Source: Shewanella sp. Isolate13
Lineage (GTDB): Bacteria; Pseudomonadota; Gammaproteobacteria; Enterobacterales; Shewanellaceae
Length of the DNA: 64,000 nt
Reading direction: 5' to 3'
Assembly (NCBI RefSeq): GCF_022398325.1
Contig: NZ_JAKEVD010000015.1
Coordinates: 27,228-91,227 of the forward strand
Shown: positions 1 through 8,592 of the stretch, piece by piece
How positions within the stretch are numbered: position 1 is the stretch's first letter
How the letters are laid out: every line of letters starts with the position of its first letter
The notes under the pieces: model-generated
Database searches by the model: none
Told to the model about the DNA's origin: nothing
What the model saw: the letters and a program-made list of their open reading frames with translations, nothing else
Made by a program: the position numbers and the translations under genes

Positions 1-1859
1 CCCACCGCCATAGTTTAGAACCTTCATTCCTCAATCTCGATTACGCCAACCACCATATCAATATAATAGACACTCCCGGATTACCGGATTTTTTTGGTCG
101 AGCCTTGTTACCGCTGCCTGGTGTCGAGTCCGTTGTACTAGTGATCCACGCAGGTGTTGGCATAGAGGCGATAACCAAAAGAGCCTTTGAGGCCGCCCGC
201 AGTCAAGGTAAAGCAGTGCTCATCGTTATTAATCATATTGATGGCAATGAGTCGGCGTTAGCGCCTTTGCTACAAGAGATTCAAGCACAGTTTGGGCAGC
301 GATGTTTACCGGTTAACCTGCCAAATGTTGCGGGTGATGGTGTGGTAGATTGCTATTTACATTGTGACCCCCAAGCTCAAACTGCTTTTATTGGCGCTGA
401 AGCTGCGCGAGATCAGTTAGTCGATACCGTGCTTGAAGAAGATGAGCAACTAATGGAGCTCTATCTTGAGCAGGGTGAATCGTTAACCCCAGAGCAGCTT
501 CATGCCCCGCTCGAAACGGCTTTGCGTTTAGGCCACTTAGTCCCAGTTTGCTTTACCAGCGCCGAAAAAGAGATCGGGATCAGTTCACTGTTAGAGATCC
601 TTGTTAAGTTAATGCCCAACCCTCTAGAGGCGAACCCACCGAAATTTGTAAAAGGTTTTGGCGACAGCGCTAAAGCTGTCACAGTCAATCAGAGTCCTAA
701 CGAGCATGTACTCGCCCACGTATTTAGGGTCGCAGTGGACCCATTTTTTGGACGAATGGGCGTATTTCGCTTATATCAAGGCACGATTGATGTGGGAATG
801 AAGCTGTATATCGGCCAAGGACGTAAACCATTTAAAGTGGCTCATTTGATTAAATTGCAAGGTGAGAAGCAGATTGATGTGGCTCAAGCGATACCGGGAG
901 ATATCTATGCAATTGCGAAAGTCGATGAATTAGAGATAGGCGCTGTGCTGCACGATAGCCATGATGAAGATGATTTTCATATGCCAGAGAACGCGCTACC
1001 TCAGCCTATTTTTGGCCTAGCGGTTTCACCTAAACGCCGTGGAGACGAACAAAAGCTATCTGAGGTATTAAATAAGCTGGTGGCTGAAGATCCCAGTTTA
1101 CACGTGACTCGAGGCGAAGTGCAGGGACAAACGCTGCTTCAAGGACAGGGAGATCTACATCTGCAAATTGCGCTAGAAAAGGCCCAAACTGTGTTTAATG
1201 TGGATATGGAAACCGAAATTCCTGCCGTGCCATATCGAGAAACGATTATGGCTGAGGCGAAGTCCCGTTATCGTCATAAGAAGCAATCTGGAGGCTCTGG
1301 GCAATTTGGTGAAGTCGAATTGATGGTTGAGCCGTTGGCTCGTGGCCAAGGTTTTGAGTTTGTCAGTAAAGTAGTTGGCGGTTCTGTGCCAAGCCAGTAT
1401 ATCCCAGCGGTAGAGAAAGGCGTGCGTGAGGCCATGTTAGCAGGTGGCTTGGGTGGCTTCCCAATGCAGGATATTAAAGTCACGGTATTAGACGGTAAGC
1501 ACCATAGTGTCGACTCGAAGGAGATAGCATTTGTCATGGCGGGCAAGCGAGCCTTTATGGAGGCTGTTACTTCGGCACAACCTGTGATCCTTGAGCCTGT
1601 TGTCGATATGCAAATATGCGTAGAGCAGGGCTATGTAGGGGAGATCACTGGTGATATCAGTGCGTCTAGAGGCATGGTGTGTGGTACTCAGGCGCAAACC
1701 AACGGCATGGTTGAGGTAACTGTAGAAGCGCCGCTTGCGAATGTTGCTGACTACTCGACTCGGCTAAAATCGATGACGGGAGGAGAGGGCCAGTTCTCGA
1801 TGAGCTTTAGTCGTTATGACGTGGTTCCCGATAGAGTACAGGCTACATTGATGAGTTAA
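1..1859 (+). CDS. EF-G-like translational GTPase (5' end outside window)
   Basis: The open frame runs in from the left edge (first full codon at base 3), so the N-terminus with the P-loop is missing. The visible part starts with the end of the G domain: a DTPG switch II (G3) motif at bases 69-80, then the G4 position reading NHID (bases 231-242) where canonical EF-G has NKxD. Domains II, III, IV and V follow in normal order; the domain IV stretch contains GKHHSVDSKEIAF. The protein fits the EF-G-like paralogue family found beside true FusA in many bacteria, not the housekeeping EF-G of the str operon. The role of these paralogues is poorly defined; ribosome binding is inferred from the family. 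The gene stands alone, with an inverted repeat just after its stop. The first in-frame start-like codon inside the window (TTG at 105) is internal, because G3 lies upstream of it. Confidence 0.85.
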   Translation, partial: HRHSLEPSFLNLDYANHHINIIDTPGLPDFFGRALLPLPGVESVVLVIHAGVGIEAITKRAFEAARSQGKAVLIVINHIDGNESALAPLLQEIQAQFGQRCLPVNLPNVAGDGVVDCYLHCDPQAQTAFIGAEAARDQLVDTVLEEDEQLMELYLEQGESLTPEQLHAPLETALRLGHLVPVCFTSAEKEIGISSLLEILVKLMPNPLEANPPKFVKGFGDSAKAVTVNQSPNEHVLAHVFRVAVDPFFGRMGVFRLYQGTIDVGMKLYIGQGRKPFKVAHLIKLQGEKQIDVAQAIPGDIYAIAKVDELEIGAVLHDSHDEDDFHMPENALPQPIFGLAVSPKRRGDEQKLSEVLNKLVAEDPSLHVTRGEVQGQTLLQGQGDLHLQIALEKAQTVFNVDMETEIPAVPYRETIMAEAKSRYRHKKQSGGSGQFGEVELMVEPLARGQGFEFVSKVVGGSVPSQYIPAVEKGVREAMLAGGLGGFPMQDIKVTVLDGKHHSVDSKEIAFVMAGKRAFMEAVTSAQPVILEPVVDMQICVEQGYVGEITGDISASRGMVCGTQAQTNGMVEVTVEAPLANVADYSTRLKSMTGGEGQFSMSFSRYDVVPDRVQATLMS

Positions 1860-1877
1860 TAGAAAGGTTTTGTTATT

Positions 1878-1942
1878 GAGCTATTGTGGTGCCATTTGAG
1901 TTTGTGGCTGTTGTTTTTAATTAAAACAGGCCACAATAGCTC
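1878..1942 (+). repeat. 12-bp perfect inverted repeat after the EF-G-like gene
   Basis: GAGCTATTGTGG at 1878-1889 is exactly complemented by CCACAATAGCTC at 1931-1942, with about 40 bases between the arms. The interior holds a second, smaller pairing around TTTTAATTAAAA. It may fold into a long stem after the EF-G-like stop codon and act as an RNA-stabilising or weak termination structure. There is no proper T tract after it, so it is not a classical terminator. Confidence 0.5.
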
Positions 1943-1971
1943 CTATACCTAAATGCATATTTGAGCTTGTC

Positions 1972-2889
1972 TTGTCTGAATTTACTGCAATAAAACTCTA
2001 TTTTTGCCCGTTAAACATTGCTGATCTTGATAGTGAGTCTGCAGCCTTAATCCGCACTTGGCTTCCTCAGGGTGAAATCGATAAAGTTAACCGCTACATC
2101 AAGCCAGAAGCTAAAGAGCAAGCCTTGATGGTGAGAGGTTACTTGCGAGCACTCTTGTCTTTGCATGGCGCTATTCATCCAAGTGAGTGGTGCTTCGAGT
2201 ATGGTGACAAAGGTAAGCCTAGATTAAGCGAAGCGCAATTTTTGCAAACCGGGATCCACTTTAATATAAGCCATAGCGGTGGTTGGCTGGTTGTTGGGAT
2301 CTGCAAACAGCGTTCTAGTCATGGCAATATCGATTTCTGCGTTGACGCAAACGAGTTAGAGCTTGGTGTCGACGTTGAGCGTTGCCGTGAGAGTACCAAT
2401 ATTCACTCGATTCTTAGCCATTACTTCTCTGAGCCAGAGAAAGCGGCGTTACTGGCATTGCCAACTGAGTTGCAGCGAGAACGTTTCTTCGATCTATGGG
2501 CGTTAAAAGAGTCCTACATTAAAGCTAAGGGGTTGGGCTTAGCGCTATCGCTTAAATCTTTTGCCTTTGACTTCTCTTCTTTAATTGAGACTTCGCTCGA
2601 GCTTGATGTTATTCAAAGTGTTACTCCCTCAGCTGATTCCATCACGAGTGAGCTAGGTACCTCTCCTATACGCCTTAAGCAAAACATTGGCCTCTTTACA
2701 CTGCAAGAGAATAGGGAGCAAGTTGCGGGCGAACAGCTCTTGGCGCAGATGAAAGGTGCTGTAAATTGGCACTGCTGGCTCGGGCACTTGGATGATAATT
2801 ACCGGTTTGCGATCAGTGTAGGCCAGTGCCAGCAAGCAAGGATCAAGGCGATGAAGGTCGACTTGAAAATACTATTAGAAAGGATTTAA
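1972..2889 (+). CDS. 4'-phosphopantetheinyl transferase (Sfp/PfaE-like)
   Basis: 305 aa enzyme that would transfer 4'-phosphopantetheine from CoA to carrier-protein serines. The family motifs are present: NISHS (about 98-102), GVDVE with the Mg2+-binding Asp and Glu (132-136), and WALKESYIKAKG (176-187). The length fits the long Sfp/PfaE-type class, not the 120 aa AcpS type. The start is a TTG at 1972. In Shewanella the PfaE enzyme that activates the polyunsaturated fatty acid synthase is of this type, and from memory the pfa genes lie a short way upstream of the rpsB block in S. oneidensis. A role in EPA synthesis is therefore likely but inferred; a siderophore or other synthase partner cannot be excluded. 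A bidirectional terminator separates it from the convergent alkylsulfatase gene. Confidence 0.85.
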   Translation: MSEFTAIKLYFCPLNIADLDSESAALIRTWLPQGEIDKVNRYIKPEAKEQALMVRGYLRALLSLHGAIHPSEWCFEYGDKGKPRLSEAQFLQTGIHFNISHSGGWLVVGICKQRSSHGNIDFCVDANELELGVDVERCRESTNIHSILSHYFSEPEKAALLALPTELQRERFFDLWALKESYIKAKGLGLALSLKSFAFDFSSLIETSLELDVIQSVTPSADSITSELGTSPIRLKQNIGLFTLQENREQVAGEQLLAQMKGAVNWHCWLGHLDDNYRFAISVGQCQQARIKAMKVDLKILLERI

Positions 2890-2917
2890 TAACCGTTAAT
2901 GCTTAATCGCGAATAAT

Positions 2918-2950
2918 AAAACGGGGCGCATTAAGCGCCCCGTTTTGTTT
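2918..2950. terminator. Bidirectional intrinsic terminator
   Basis: AAAACGGGGCGC (2918-2929) pairs perfectly with GCGCCCCGTTTT (2935-2946) around a 5-base loop. The A and T flanks give a U tract on both strands. It serves the phosphopantetheinyl transferase (+) and the alkylsulfatase (-). Confidence 0.9.
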
Positions 2951-2968
2951 GTGAAGAGAATTAGAGTG

Positions 2969-4954
2969 CTATTTCACCGGCGTTGGCACTATCTCAAAGG
3001 CAGGGTTGAACTCCACCATGCTATCGGCAATTTTGCCAAAGGCTTCTTTATCTCCAGTTAGCTTAGCATCGCCGCTTGCTAATAAGGCTTTAAGCGTAGT
3101 TTGCCCAAGCAAAATACGATTCACATCGGCCTTGTTGACGATGAGGTTGGCATCCGCTTTCTGCTCCTTATTGACCACTGCATTACTTAAGTTGCCGTTA
3201 CTTAGCTCAATATAGAGAATATCTTTGGTGTCAGGAGTGATGATATTCATCTTAACGAATCCTTGTTTGGCGGCGACTTGGCTGTCGATTTTTACCGCAA
3301 GGAAATCGAACAGTGTTGGCATATCCATTTCACTAATCACATCTGCCGATGCGGTTTTAGGCGCGCCAGCTTGAATTCCGACCCTTAACTCTTGAGCGCC
3401 AGTAAGATAGATGTTTCTCCAACCCGCGCCTTCAGATTGATACCCGAGTTGCTCGTAAGTGTCGGCCAGCAGTTGGCGCGCCTCATCATTTTCAGGCTCG
3501 GCCATTACCACCTTGTTCAATGCCGTTGCCACGAAGCGATATTCACCTTGAGCGTAGTCATCTTTAGCGCGTTTTACCGCCGCATCTGCGCCGCCCATAT
3601 ATTCGACAAACTTTACGGATTCTTGCTTGGTTGGCAGCGGGTTTAGGTTGGCTGGATTCATGTCGAAGTAACCTAGGTACTTGTTATACACCGCCTTAGC
3701 GTTATGGCTATAGGTACCGTGATAACCATTAGTGTGCCAGGTCTTATAGATAGACTCTGGAATCGTGTCTTGAATCGCATCGCCGATATCCTGAATACCG
3801 ACACCATCGTTAGCCAGTCTTAGTGTTTGGTTGTGAACTAAACCGTAGTTATCACGCTGTAAGCGCAGGAACTCATTGATATCTTGATTGCCCCAGACAG
3901 GCGCCGAGTGGGATGCAAACAGTACTTCAACATCGTCACCAAAGGCATTAATCATCTCGTTAATGTCTTTCGACCACTTAAGTGCATCACGCACTTTTGC
4001 ACCGCGCAGAGTGTAGATGTTATGCATACCCTGATAGGTGAGCTCTCCAGTCCAAAGCGCTTTTTTCGATGGAATATAGGTGATCATCTCAGACTCAGCT
4101 TCGGTGCCTGATGCATCCATAAACACCATCTCTAGGCCATCTATGGTGAGGGTTTCCCACTTGCCTTCACCGTTTAAGGTGTAGTCCGGCGCCACATAGG
4201 TGATCTCACCTTTCGATAAGCCCTTACCTAATGCGGCATCGACAATACCGTGATCATGTTTGCCCAAAGTTGCACCATATTGGTAGGCAGCGCGGCGACT
4301 CATGGCGTTACCGGCGAGCACGTTTTCATCGACAATCTCTTTGGTGATGTTATCTGAGCCGTAGACTTTGACGTTAGGGAACATCTCTTGTACGCCGCGA
4401 GCGCCACCAAAGTGGTCGGCGTGGCTATGGGAGTAGATCATGGCAACCACAGGTAAGTCGCCATCTTTAGGCAGATTCTTTAGGGCAAACTGTAGCGATG
4501 CTTTGGCCGCCTCTTTAGTGAGCAGCACATCATAGGCAATCCAGCCGTTATCACTGCGAATAAGGGTTAAGTTAGACAAGTCTGTACCGCGAACCTGATA
4601 GATCCCATCGCTGACCTTATATAGGCCATTAGGCACCATATTAAGCTGAGCCTGACGATAGAGTGATGGGTTCACAGAGTCAGGTGTCTTGTCGCTGATA
4701 AAGGCAAACTCGGCTCTTAGAATATCCGCTGTTGCCTTATCAAACTTAGCGATAAGGTTCTTGGAGGATTGCTCGAAAGCTCGCGTATCGGCAAAGTTAA
4801 GGGTAGCCGCTACGGCTTGGTTATGGGCAATGGTGTGCTCGGTGGCATCTTTACCTTGGTAATGCACAGTGATGTGATCATGTTCATGCTGGGCTGCAGC
4901 GGCATTAAACGAGAAAATTGACACGATTGAGATGGCAAGTAGAGTCTGCTTCAT
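2969..4954 (-). CDS. Alkyl sulfatase (SdsA-type metallo-beta-lactamase)
   Basis: 661 aa, with an N-terminal signal peptide (basic MKQT, hydrophobic core, AAA-type cleavage site near residue 20), so probably periplasmic or secreted. The metallo-beta-lactamase fold carries the zinc-binding HSHADH motif at about 176-181. The middle part is the alkyl sulfatase dimerisation region and the last 130 residues match the SCP2-like C-terminal domain. Domain order and length agree with SdsA1/BDS1-type linear primary alkylsulfatases, which hydrolyse alkyl sulfate esters such as SDS to alcohol and sulfate. The gene faces a LysR regulator across a 214-bp intergenic region, the usual layout for a regulator and its target. 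The natural substrate may be an algal or other marine sulfate ester and not a detergent; that is inference. Confidence 0.88.
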   Translation of the reverse strand: MKQTLLAISIVSIFSFNAAAAQHEHDHITVHYQGKDATEHTIAHNQAVAATLNFADTRAFEQSSKNLIAKFDKATADILRAEFAFISDKTPDSVNPSLYRQAQLNMVPNGLYKVSDGIYQVRGTDLSNLTLIRSDNGWIAYDVLLTKEAAKASLQFALKNLPKDGDLPVVAMIYSHSHADHFGGARGVQEMFPNVKVYGSDNITKEIVDENVLAGNAMSRRAAYQYGATLGKHDHGIVDAALGKGLSKGEITYVAPDYTLNGEGKWETLTIDGLEMVFMDASGTEAESEMITYIPSKKALWTGELTYQGMHNIYTLRGAKVRDALKWSKDINEMINAFGDDVEVLFASHSAPVWGNQDINEFLRLQRDNYGLVHNQTLRLANDGVGIQDIGDAIQDTIPESIYKTWHTNGYHGTYSHNAKAVYNKYLGYFDMNPANLNPLPTKQESVKFVEYMGGADAAVKRAKDDYAQGEYRFVATALNKVVMAEPENDEARQLLADTYEQLGYQSEGAGWRNIYLTGAQELRVGIQAGAPKTASADVISEMDMPTLFDFLAVKIDSQVAAKQGFVKMNIITPDTKDILYIELSNGNLSNAVVNKEQKADANLIVNKADVNRILLGQTTLKALLASGDAKLTGDKEAFGKIADSMVEFNPAFEIVPTPVK

Positions 4955-5118
4955 GAGTTTTCCTTAGTAAATTAAGTCGGTTCAAAGCATTACGTCTCAG
5001 AATTCGCCGATAAATTAATGCTAATAGGCGTCTTTTTCTGAATGCTGCTCGATTGAATGTGGCCAGTATAGCGAGGGGAACTCGATTAATAATTAGCGTA
5101 GACTTTACTTTTAATATT

Positions 5119-5136
5119 TATAATATGAATATTATA
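5119..5136. promoter_or_regulatory. 18-bp palindrome, candidate LysR operator
   Basis: TATAATAT-GA-ATATTATA is a perfect 8-bp inverted repeat with a 2-bp centre, 32 bp before the lysR start and in the spacer shared with the alkylsulfatase gene. LysR proteins bind AT-rich dyads of this size (T-N11-A class) and usually repress themselves from such sites. Binding is inferred from position and symmetry only. Confidence 0.45.
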
Positions 5137-5168
5137 GTGGCCATTATTAGCAGTAAGCGGAATTATTT

Positions 5169-6092
5169 ATGTCACAGCAAAAGTCATTCGATCTTAATCT
5201 GTTCCGCATTTTTACTGCGGTATATCGTACCTCGTCATTTAGCCGCGCGGCCGAGGAATTAGACCTGACTCAGTCATCGGTGAGCAACGCTATTGCACGC
5301 CTTAAGCTATCGGTGGGAGAGGAGCTGTTTATTCGTGTTGGCAGAGGCGTTAAGCCAACGGCGAGTGCGATGAACTTGTATCAGCAGTTAGCGAGTCCGG
5401 TATCTGAAATCGAACAGGTTGCTTCGAGCTTTGAGGTATTTGAAGCCAGCACCAGTGAACGTACCTTCTATGTGTATGCCAGTGAATCGGCGATTCTCTT
5501 ATTACAGGGAGTCGTTGAGCACTTACTCGAGACGTTGTCGATTAGTATCGTGTTTCGCGAGCCACCATTAATTGAAGAGGAGTTGCAGATGGATCTGCAA
5601 CTTGAAAAAGTCGACTTAGCACTGGATATTTGGTTGCCTGAATCGAGCTCTTTTAAGAGTGAAAAGGTGATGAAAGATAAACTGGTGTGTGTGGCCAGAA
5701 AAAACCATCCGCGTATAAAAGGCGCTATCACACAAGAGCAGTACTTTAATGAGAAACACATCATTTTTAAGATGCGCCGGGGTAATTTAAGCGTCGCCGA
5801 CCTATTAACCAAGCAGGTATTACCGGCGCGTAAGATGCATAGCGAGCAATCGTCAATTTTAAGTATGATGGCCTTGGCCTCTAAAAGTGATGCCTTGGCT
5901 ATTGCGTCTAAGTCTTATTCCGATGAGTATGCACAGATGTTTGGCTTACAGGTATTTGAGCTGCCTTTTGCAGTCGAGCCTATCGAATATCATATGGTAT
6001 GGAGTCATAAGCTACAGCAGAATCCAGCTAATCTTTGGCTAAGGAAGTTGCTCAATCAAGCGATAGCACTGCGGAGTAACCCAAGGTTTTAG
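5169..6092 (+). CDS. LysR-family transcriptional regulator
   Basis: 307 aa, normal length for the family. The N-terminal winged helix-turn-helix covers about residues 8-66, with the typical FSRAAEELDLTQSSVSNAIARLK region; the rest is a LysR substrate-binding domain. It is transcribed away from the alkylsulfatase gene, so that gene is the most probable target. The opening FDLNLFRIFTAVYRTSSF is close to the NodD/LeuO-like branch. The inducer is unknown. An 18-bp palindrome lies just upstream of the start and would suit autoregulation. A hairpin with a T tract follows the stop. Confidence 0.9.
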   Translation: MSQQKSFDLNLFRIFTAVYRTSSFSRAAEELDLTQSSVSNAIARLKLSVGEELFIRVGRGVKPTASAMNLYQQLASPVSEIEQVASSFEVFEASTSERTFYVYASESAILLLQGVVEHLLETLSISIVFREPPLIEEELQMDLQLEKVDLALDIWLPESSSFKSEKVMKDKLVCVARKNHPRIKGAITQEQYFNEKHIIFKMRRGNLSVADLLTKQVLPARKMHSEQSSILSMMALASKSDALAIASKSYSDEYAQMFGLQVFELPFAVEPIEYHMVWSHKLQQNPANLWLRKLLNQAIALRSNPRF

Positions 6093-6110
6093 TCTTGAAT
6101 GCGAGCTAAA

Positions 6111-6146
6111 AAAATACCTGTAATGCAGAGCGCTACAGGTATTTTT
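6111..6146. terminator. Bidirectional terminator between lysR and queF
   Basis: AAAATACCTGTA (6111-6122) pairs with TACAGGTATTTT (6134-6145) around an 11-base loop. T tracts occur on both strands, and the hairpin lies between the convergent lysR-type gene and queF. Confidence 0.85.
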
Positions 6147-6155
6147 GCGGCTTGG

Positions 6156-7013
6156 TTACTGCCTAGCGAGACGTTGATTCTCGGCTGGGTGTTCAAAGTC
6201 GCTACGATATGGGTTGATATCTAAACCGCCGCGGCGGGTATAACGGGCATAAACTGTAAGTTTGGCACATTGGCAGAAACGTTTAAGGTCAACGAAAATC
6301 CGCTCAACACACTGCTCGTGGAACTCGTTATGCTGTCTAAATGAGATGAGATATCTGAGTAACTTTTCACGATCAATCTTAGGACCCTGATAGCGGATCA
6401 TTACCGTGCCCCAATCGGGCTGTGAGGTGATCAAGCAGTTTGACTTTAGCAAGTTAGATGTCAGCGTCTCAGCGACAATCGCTTTATTATCGACGCTATC
6501 TACTAAGTAGTCCGGATTGAAACTATAGTCATCAATCTCAATATCCAGATCATCGATGCAAGTCCCTGGGAGCTCAACAATTCGCTGGTGGTGGAACTGC
6601 TTTGGCTCGATGACTTTTACGGTTACTTCACCATCGGCGCAGGCACTTAAGTCTTGGGTCAGTCTTTCTTGTACCGCTTGCGCACTATCGAATCGAGTCT
6701 GATTGTAGCTGTTTAAATACAGCTTGAATGACTTAGACTCAATCAGGTTTTTACTATCAAAACTTAGGCTGAACTCGGCAATAGCCACCATAGGTTTGCC
6801 TTTGGCATTGAGCCAAGAGAGCTCGTATCCAGTCCAGATATCACAGCCATGAAACGGCAACTCGTGAGTCAGGCCTATTGCATCACGGTTTAATTTACGC
6901 GGTACGCCTTGAAGTAAAGATGCATCATACTGCTCTTGATAACCAGTCGACTTTCCTAATGTTAATTCAGAAAGTTCGGGGGCGTTACTATAGGGATCAT
7001 GATGTTGTGTCAT
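6156..7013 (-). CDS. queF: NADPH-dependent 7-cyano-7-deazaguanine reductase
   Basis: QueF reduces preQ0 to preQ1 in queuosine biosynthesis. About 285 aa, the long bimodular (type II) form as in E. coli. The catalytic cysteine sits in [12 protein letters not shown] and the NADPH-associated motif [11 protein letters not shown] is present in the N-terminal half. I chose the start [11 protein letters not shown] at 7013. A longer reading from 7028 adds five residues, but a TATAAT -10 box on this strand at about 7049-7044 would put the transcript start only about 10 bases before 7028, and GGAAACC lies well placed before 7013. It is divergent from syd, with the two promoters interlocked. Confidence 0.93.
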   Translation of the reverse strand: MTQHHDPYSNAPELSELTLGKSTGYQEQYDASLLQGVPRKLNRDAIGLTHELPFHGCDIWTGYELSWLNAKGKPMVAIAEFSLSFDSKNLIESKSFKLYLNSYNQTRFDSAQAVQERLTQDLSACADGEVTVKVIEPKQFHHQRIVELPGTCIDDLDIEIDDYSFNPDYLVDSVDNKAIVAETLTSNLLKSNCLITSQPDWGTVMIRYQGPKIDREKLLRYLISFRQHNEFHEQCVERIFVDLKRFCQCAKLTVYARYTRRGGLDINPYRSDFEHPAENQRLARQ

Positions 7014-7043
7014 CAATACGGTTTCCATGTCAAAATAGACCCC

Positions 7044-7049
7044 TATTAT
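7044..7049 (-). promoter_or_regulatory. -10 box of the queF promoter
   Basis: On the minus strand the sequence reads CAGTTATAATAGGGG, a perfect TATAAT hexamer about 30 bases before the preferred queF start. A convincing -35 is not evident. The box lies just before the divergent syd start, so the two genes share regulatory DNA. Confidence 0.5.
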
Positions 7050-7071
7050 AACTGATTTGGAACTGTCTTCA

Positions 7072-7713
7072 GTGTCTTCTTTACCCGCTTTAGATCTTTT
7101 TTTATCTAAATATCAACAAGCCTACGTGGATAAACTTGGCGAGCAGCCACGATATTATGCCCAAGAGCAAGAGTCTGACTGTGTTGTAGGCAAAATGGAT
7201 AGTGATGGAGCCGTGTTTTGGCAAGCGGTCGTTCGTCAAACACCGGGTCAGTTTGATAACGTCGAAACGGCGCTTGAATTGACCCTTTCACCTGAGATCA
7301 ATGTTTTTTATGGTCGTCACTTTTCTGCACCACTATTCTTTGACTCAGAGTGGGGGAGCGGTGAACTTATCCAAGTGTGGAACCAAACCGATTTTGAGTA
7401 CCTGCAGCAAAATATCATCGGCCATTTGATGATGAAGAAAAAGCTTAAGCAGGAGCCAACCTGGTTTATCGGTGTTTTAGATGATGAAGATAAGATGCTA
7501 ACCGTGAATAATGCCGATGGCAGTGTTTGGGTTGAGATCCCAGGCGAGGTTCAAAGCACTAAGCTTGCTGAATCGCTAGATGAATTTATTGGTTTACTCA
7601 CGCCAAGAGTCACGCCGCCAGTTAAACCGATAGAGGAGTCTATGCCTGAGCTAGATCACCCAGGTATTTGGCAGCGAATGAAGTTGATGTGGCGCAATTT
7701 GCGTGGCAAATAA
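7072..7713 (+). CDS. syd: SecY-interacting protein Syd
   Basis: Syd is a cytosolic protein that binds SecY at the inner membrane and is thought to check or remove faulty translocons. The sequence aligns along its length with E. coli Syd; the core [20 protein letters not shown] matches the region around QENLIGHLVTQKRLK. It is 213 aa from the GTG at 7072 ([14 protein letters not shown]), which matches the N-terminus I recall for Shewanella Syd proteins. A TTG at 7057 would add five residues. A strong terminator follows the stop. It is divergent from queF with a very short shared spacer. Confidence 0.88.
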   Translation: MSSLPALDLFLSKYQQAYVDKLGEQPRYYAQEQESDCVVGKMDSDGAVFWQAVVRQTPGQFDNVETALELTLSPEINVFYGRHFSAPLFFDSEWGSGELIQVWNQTDFEYLQQNIIGHLMMKKKLKQEPTWFIGVLDDEDKMLTVNNADGSVWVEIPGEVQSTKLAESLDEFIGLLTPRVTPPVKPIEESMPELDHPGIWQRMKLMWRNLRGK

Positions 7714-7733
7714 TTGATGCGTTAGATGTAATA

Positions 7734-7768
7734 AAAAAATGGCTCAATATTGATTGAGCCATTTTTTA
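7734..7768 (+). terminator. Terminator of syd
   Basis: GGCTCAAT (7741-7748) pairs with ATTGAGCC (7753-7760), loop ATTG. An A run precedes and six T follow, so it could work in both directions for syd and the convergent DUF2310 gene. Confidence 0.9.
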
Positions 7769-7817
7769 TGAGGACGTTATTGTGTGGGAAGGCGTTATAT
7801 AAGGAAACTATAGAGTC

Positions 7818-8591
7818 TTATAGATGATCCCATGAGATATTCGACACTATGCGGCAAGTCTCGCAGCGAAAGTGAAACATATCTAATAAGGGCTCGTCCA
7901 GAAGCCACTCTTTGCTGCCGCATTTAGGGCAGGGACGCTGCTTTTCCGCCGCAAGGCTCTCACCACCAACACGGTATAGGTAATAGTAGGTCGGGATCTT
8001 CGTTAAATACTCGACTCTTCCGCGCAGATCCCAGCCGCGTCTGAATAGATCACTCTGGTGACTGGTTAGCTCCTCTAGCGCGGCAAACTCTGCTTTTGTG
8101 GCGGCAGCCATCTGTAGTTCATCACAGGCCTGCCATTCTGTTTGCCAGCGGATTAAACGCTTATGATCGCCATTGGCGGTCGGCGGAATGTGATACAGAG
8201 GTATGGGCTGCAAAGTATCGCCGTTTCGCAGAGGCGAGCACATATGGACATAACTGGTATATAGTAGCTGCCAGCTCGGGGTGTCTTGACTCGAGACCTC
8301 TGAGTTGATGTCTTGACCAATATATTTTTCGCGTGGCGCCAGTAATTTTGCATCGGTGAGCTCATTTAGCGCGGTATCAACCCAAGGGCTATTGAAACGT
8401 TTTGAGAGACTGCTCTTTTCTGGCATTAGCAACCTGACTCTAAATTCACCTTCATTGAATGCTACGGCAAACTCACGTCCTAGGACTTGGCCGTTGGCGC
8501 GATAGGCCTCAAGCAACCCATTAATGGCTTTCTCTGCGGCGCTAATGGTGGTGTTATCAAAACACTCGAATCTTAACTCAACCACATGCAT
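7818..8591 (-). CDS. Zn-ribbon-containing DUF2310 protein
   Basis: 257 aa protein recognised as the DUF2310 family (annotated elsewhere as Zn-ribbon-containing, possibly nucleic-acid binding). The visible support is a C-terminal four-cysteine ribbon: CPKCG near residue 219 and CETC near 244. The N-terminal two thirds is a mixed alpha/beta region without a motif I can name. The start ATG at 8591 is one base after the stop of the upstream gene on this strand (8593), so the two form a tight operon. Nucleic-acid binding is a family suggestion only; no enzymatic motif is visible. Confidence 0.75.
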   Translation of the reverse strand: MHVVELRFECFDNTTISAAEKAINGLLEAYRANGQVLGREFAVAFNEGEFRVRLLMPEKSSLSKRFNSPWVDTALNELTDAKLLAPREKYIGQDINSEVSSQDTPSWQLLYTSYVHMCSPLRNGDTLQPIPLYHIPPTANGDHKRLIRWQTEWQACDELQMAAATKAEFAALEELTSHQSDLFRRGWDLRGRVEYLTKIPTYYYLYRVGGESLAAEKQRPCPKCGSKEWLLDEPLLDMFHFRCETCRIVSNISWDHL

Positions 8592-8592
8592 T

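Noticed and set aside
6156..7028. Earlier queF start at 7028
   Set aside because: It leaves almost no leader after the TATAAT box; [11 protein letters not shown] at 7013 fits homologues and has a purine-rich sequence before it.
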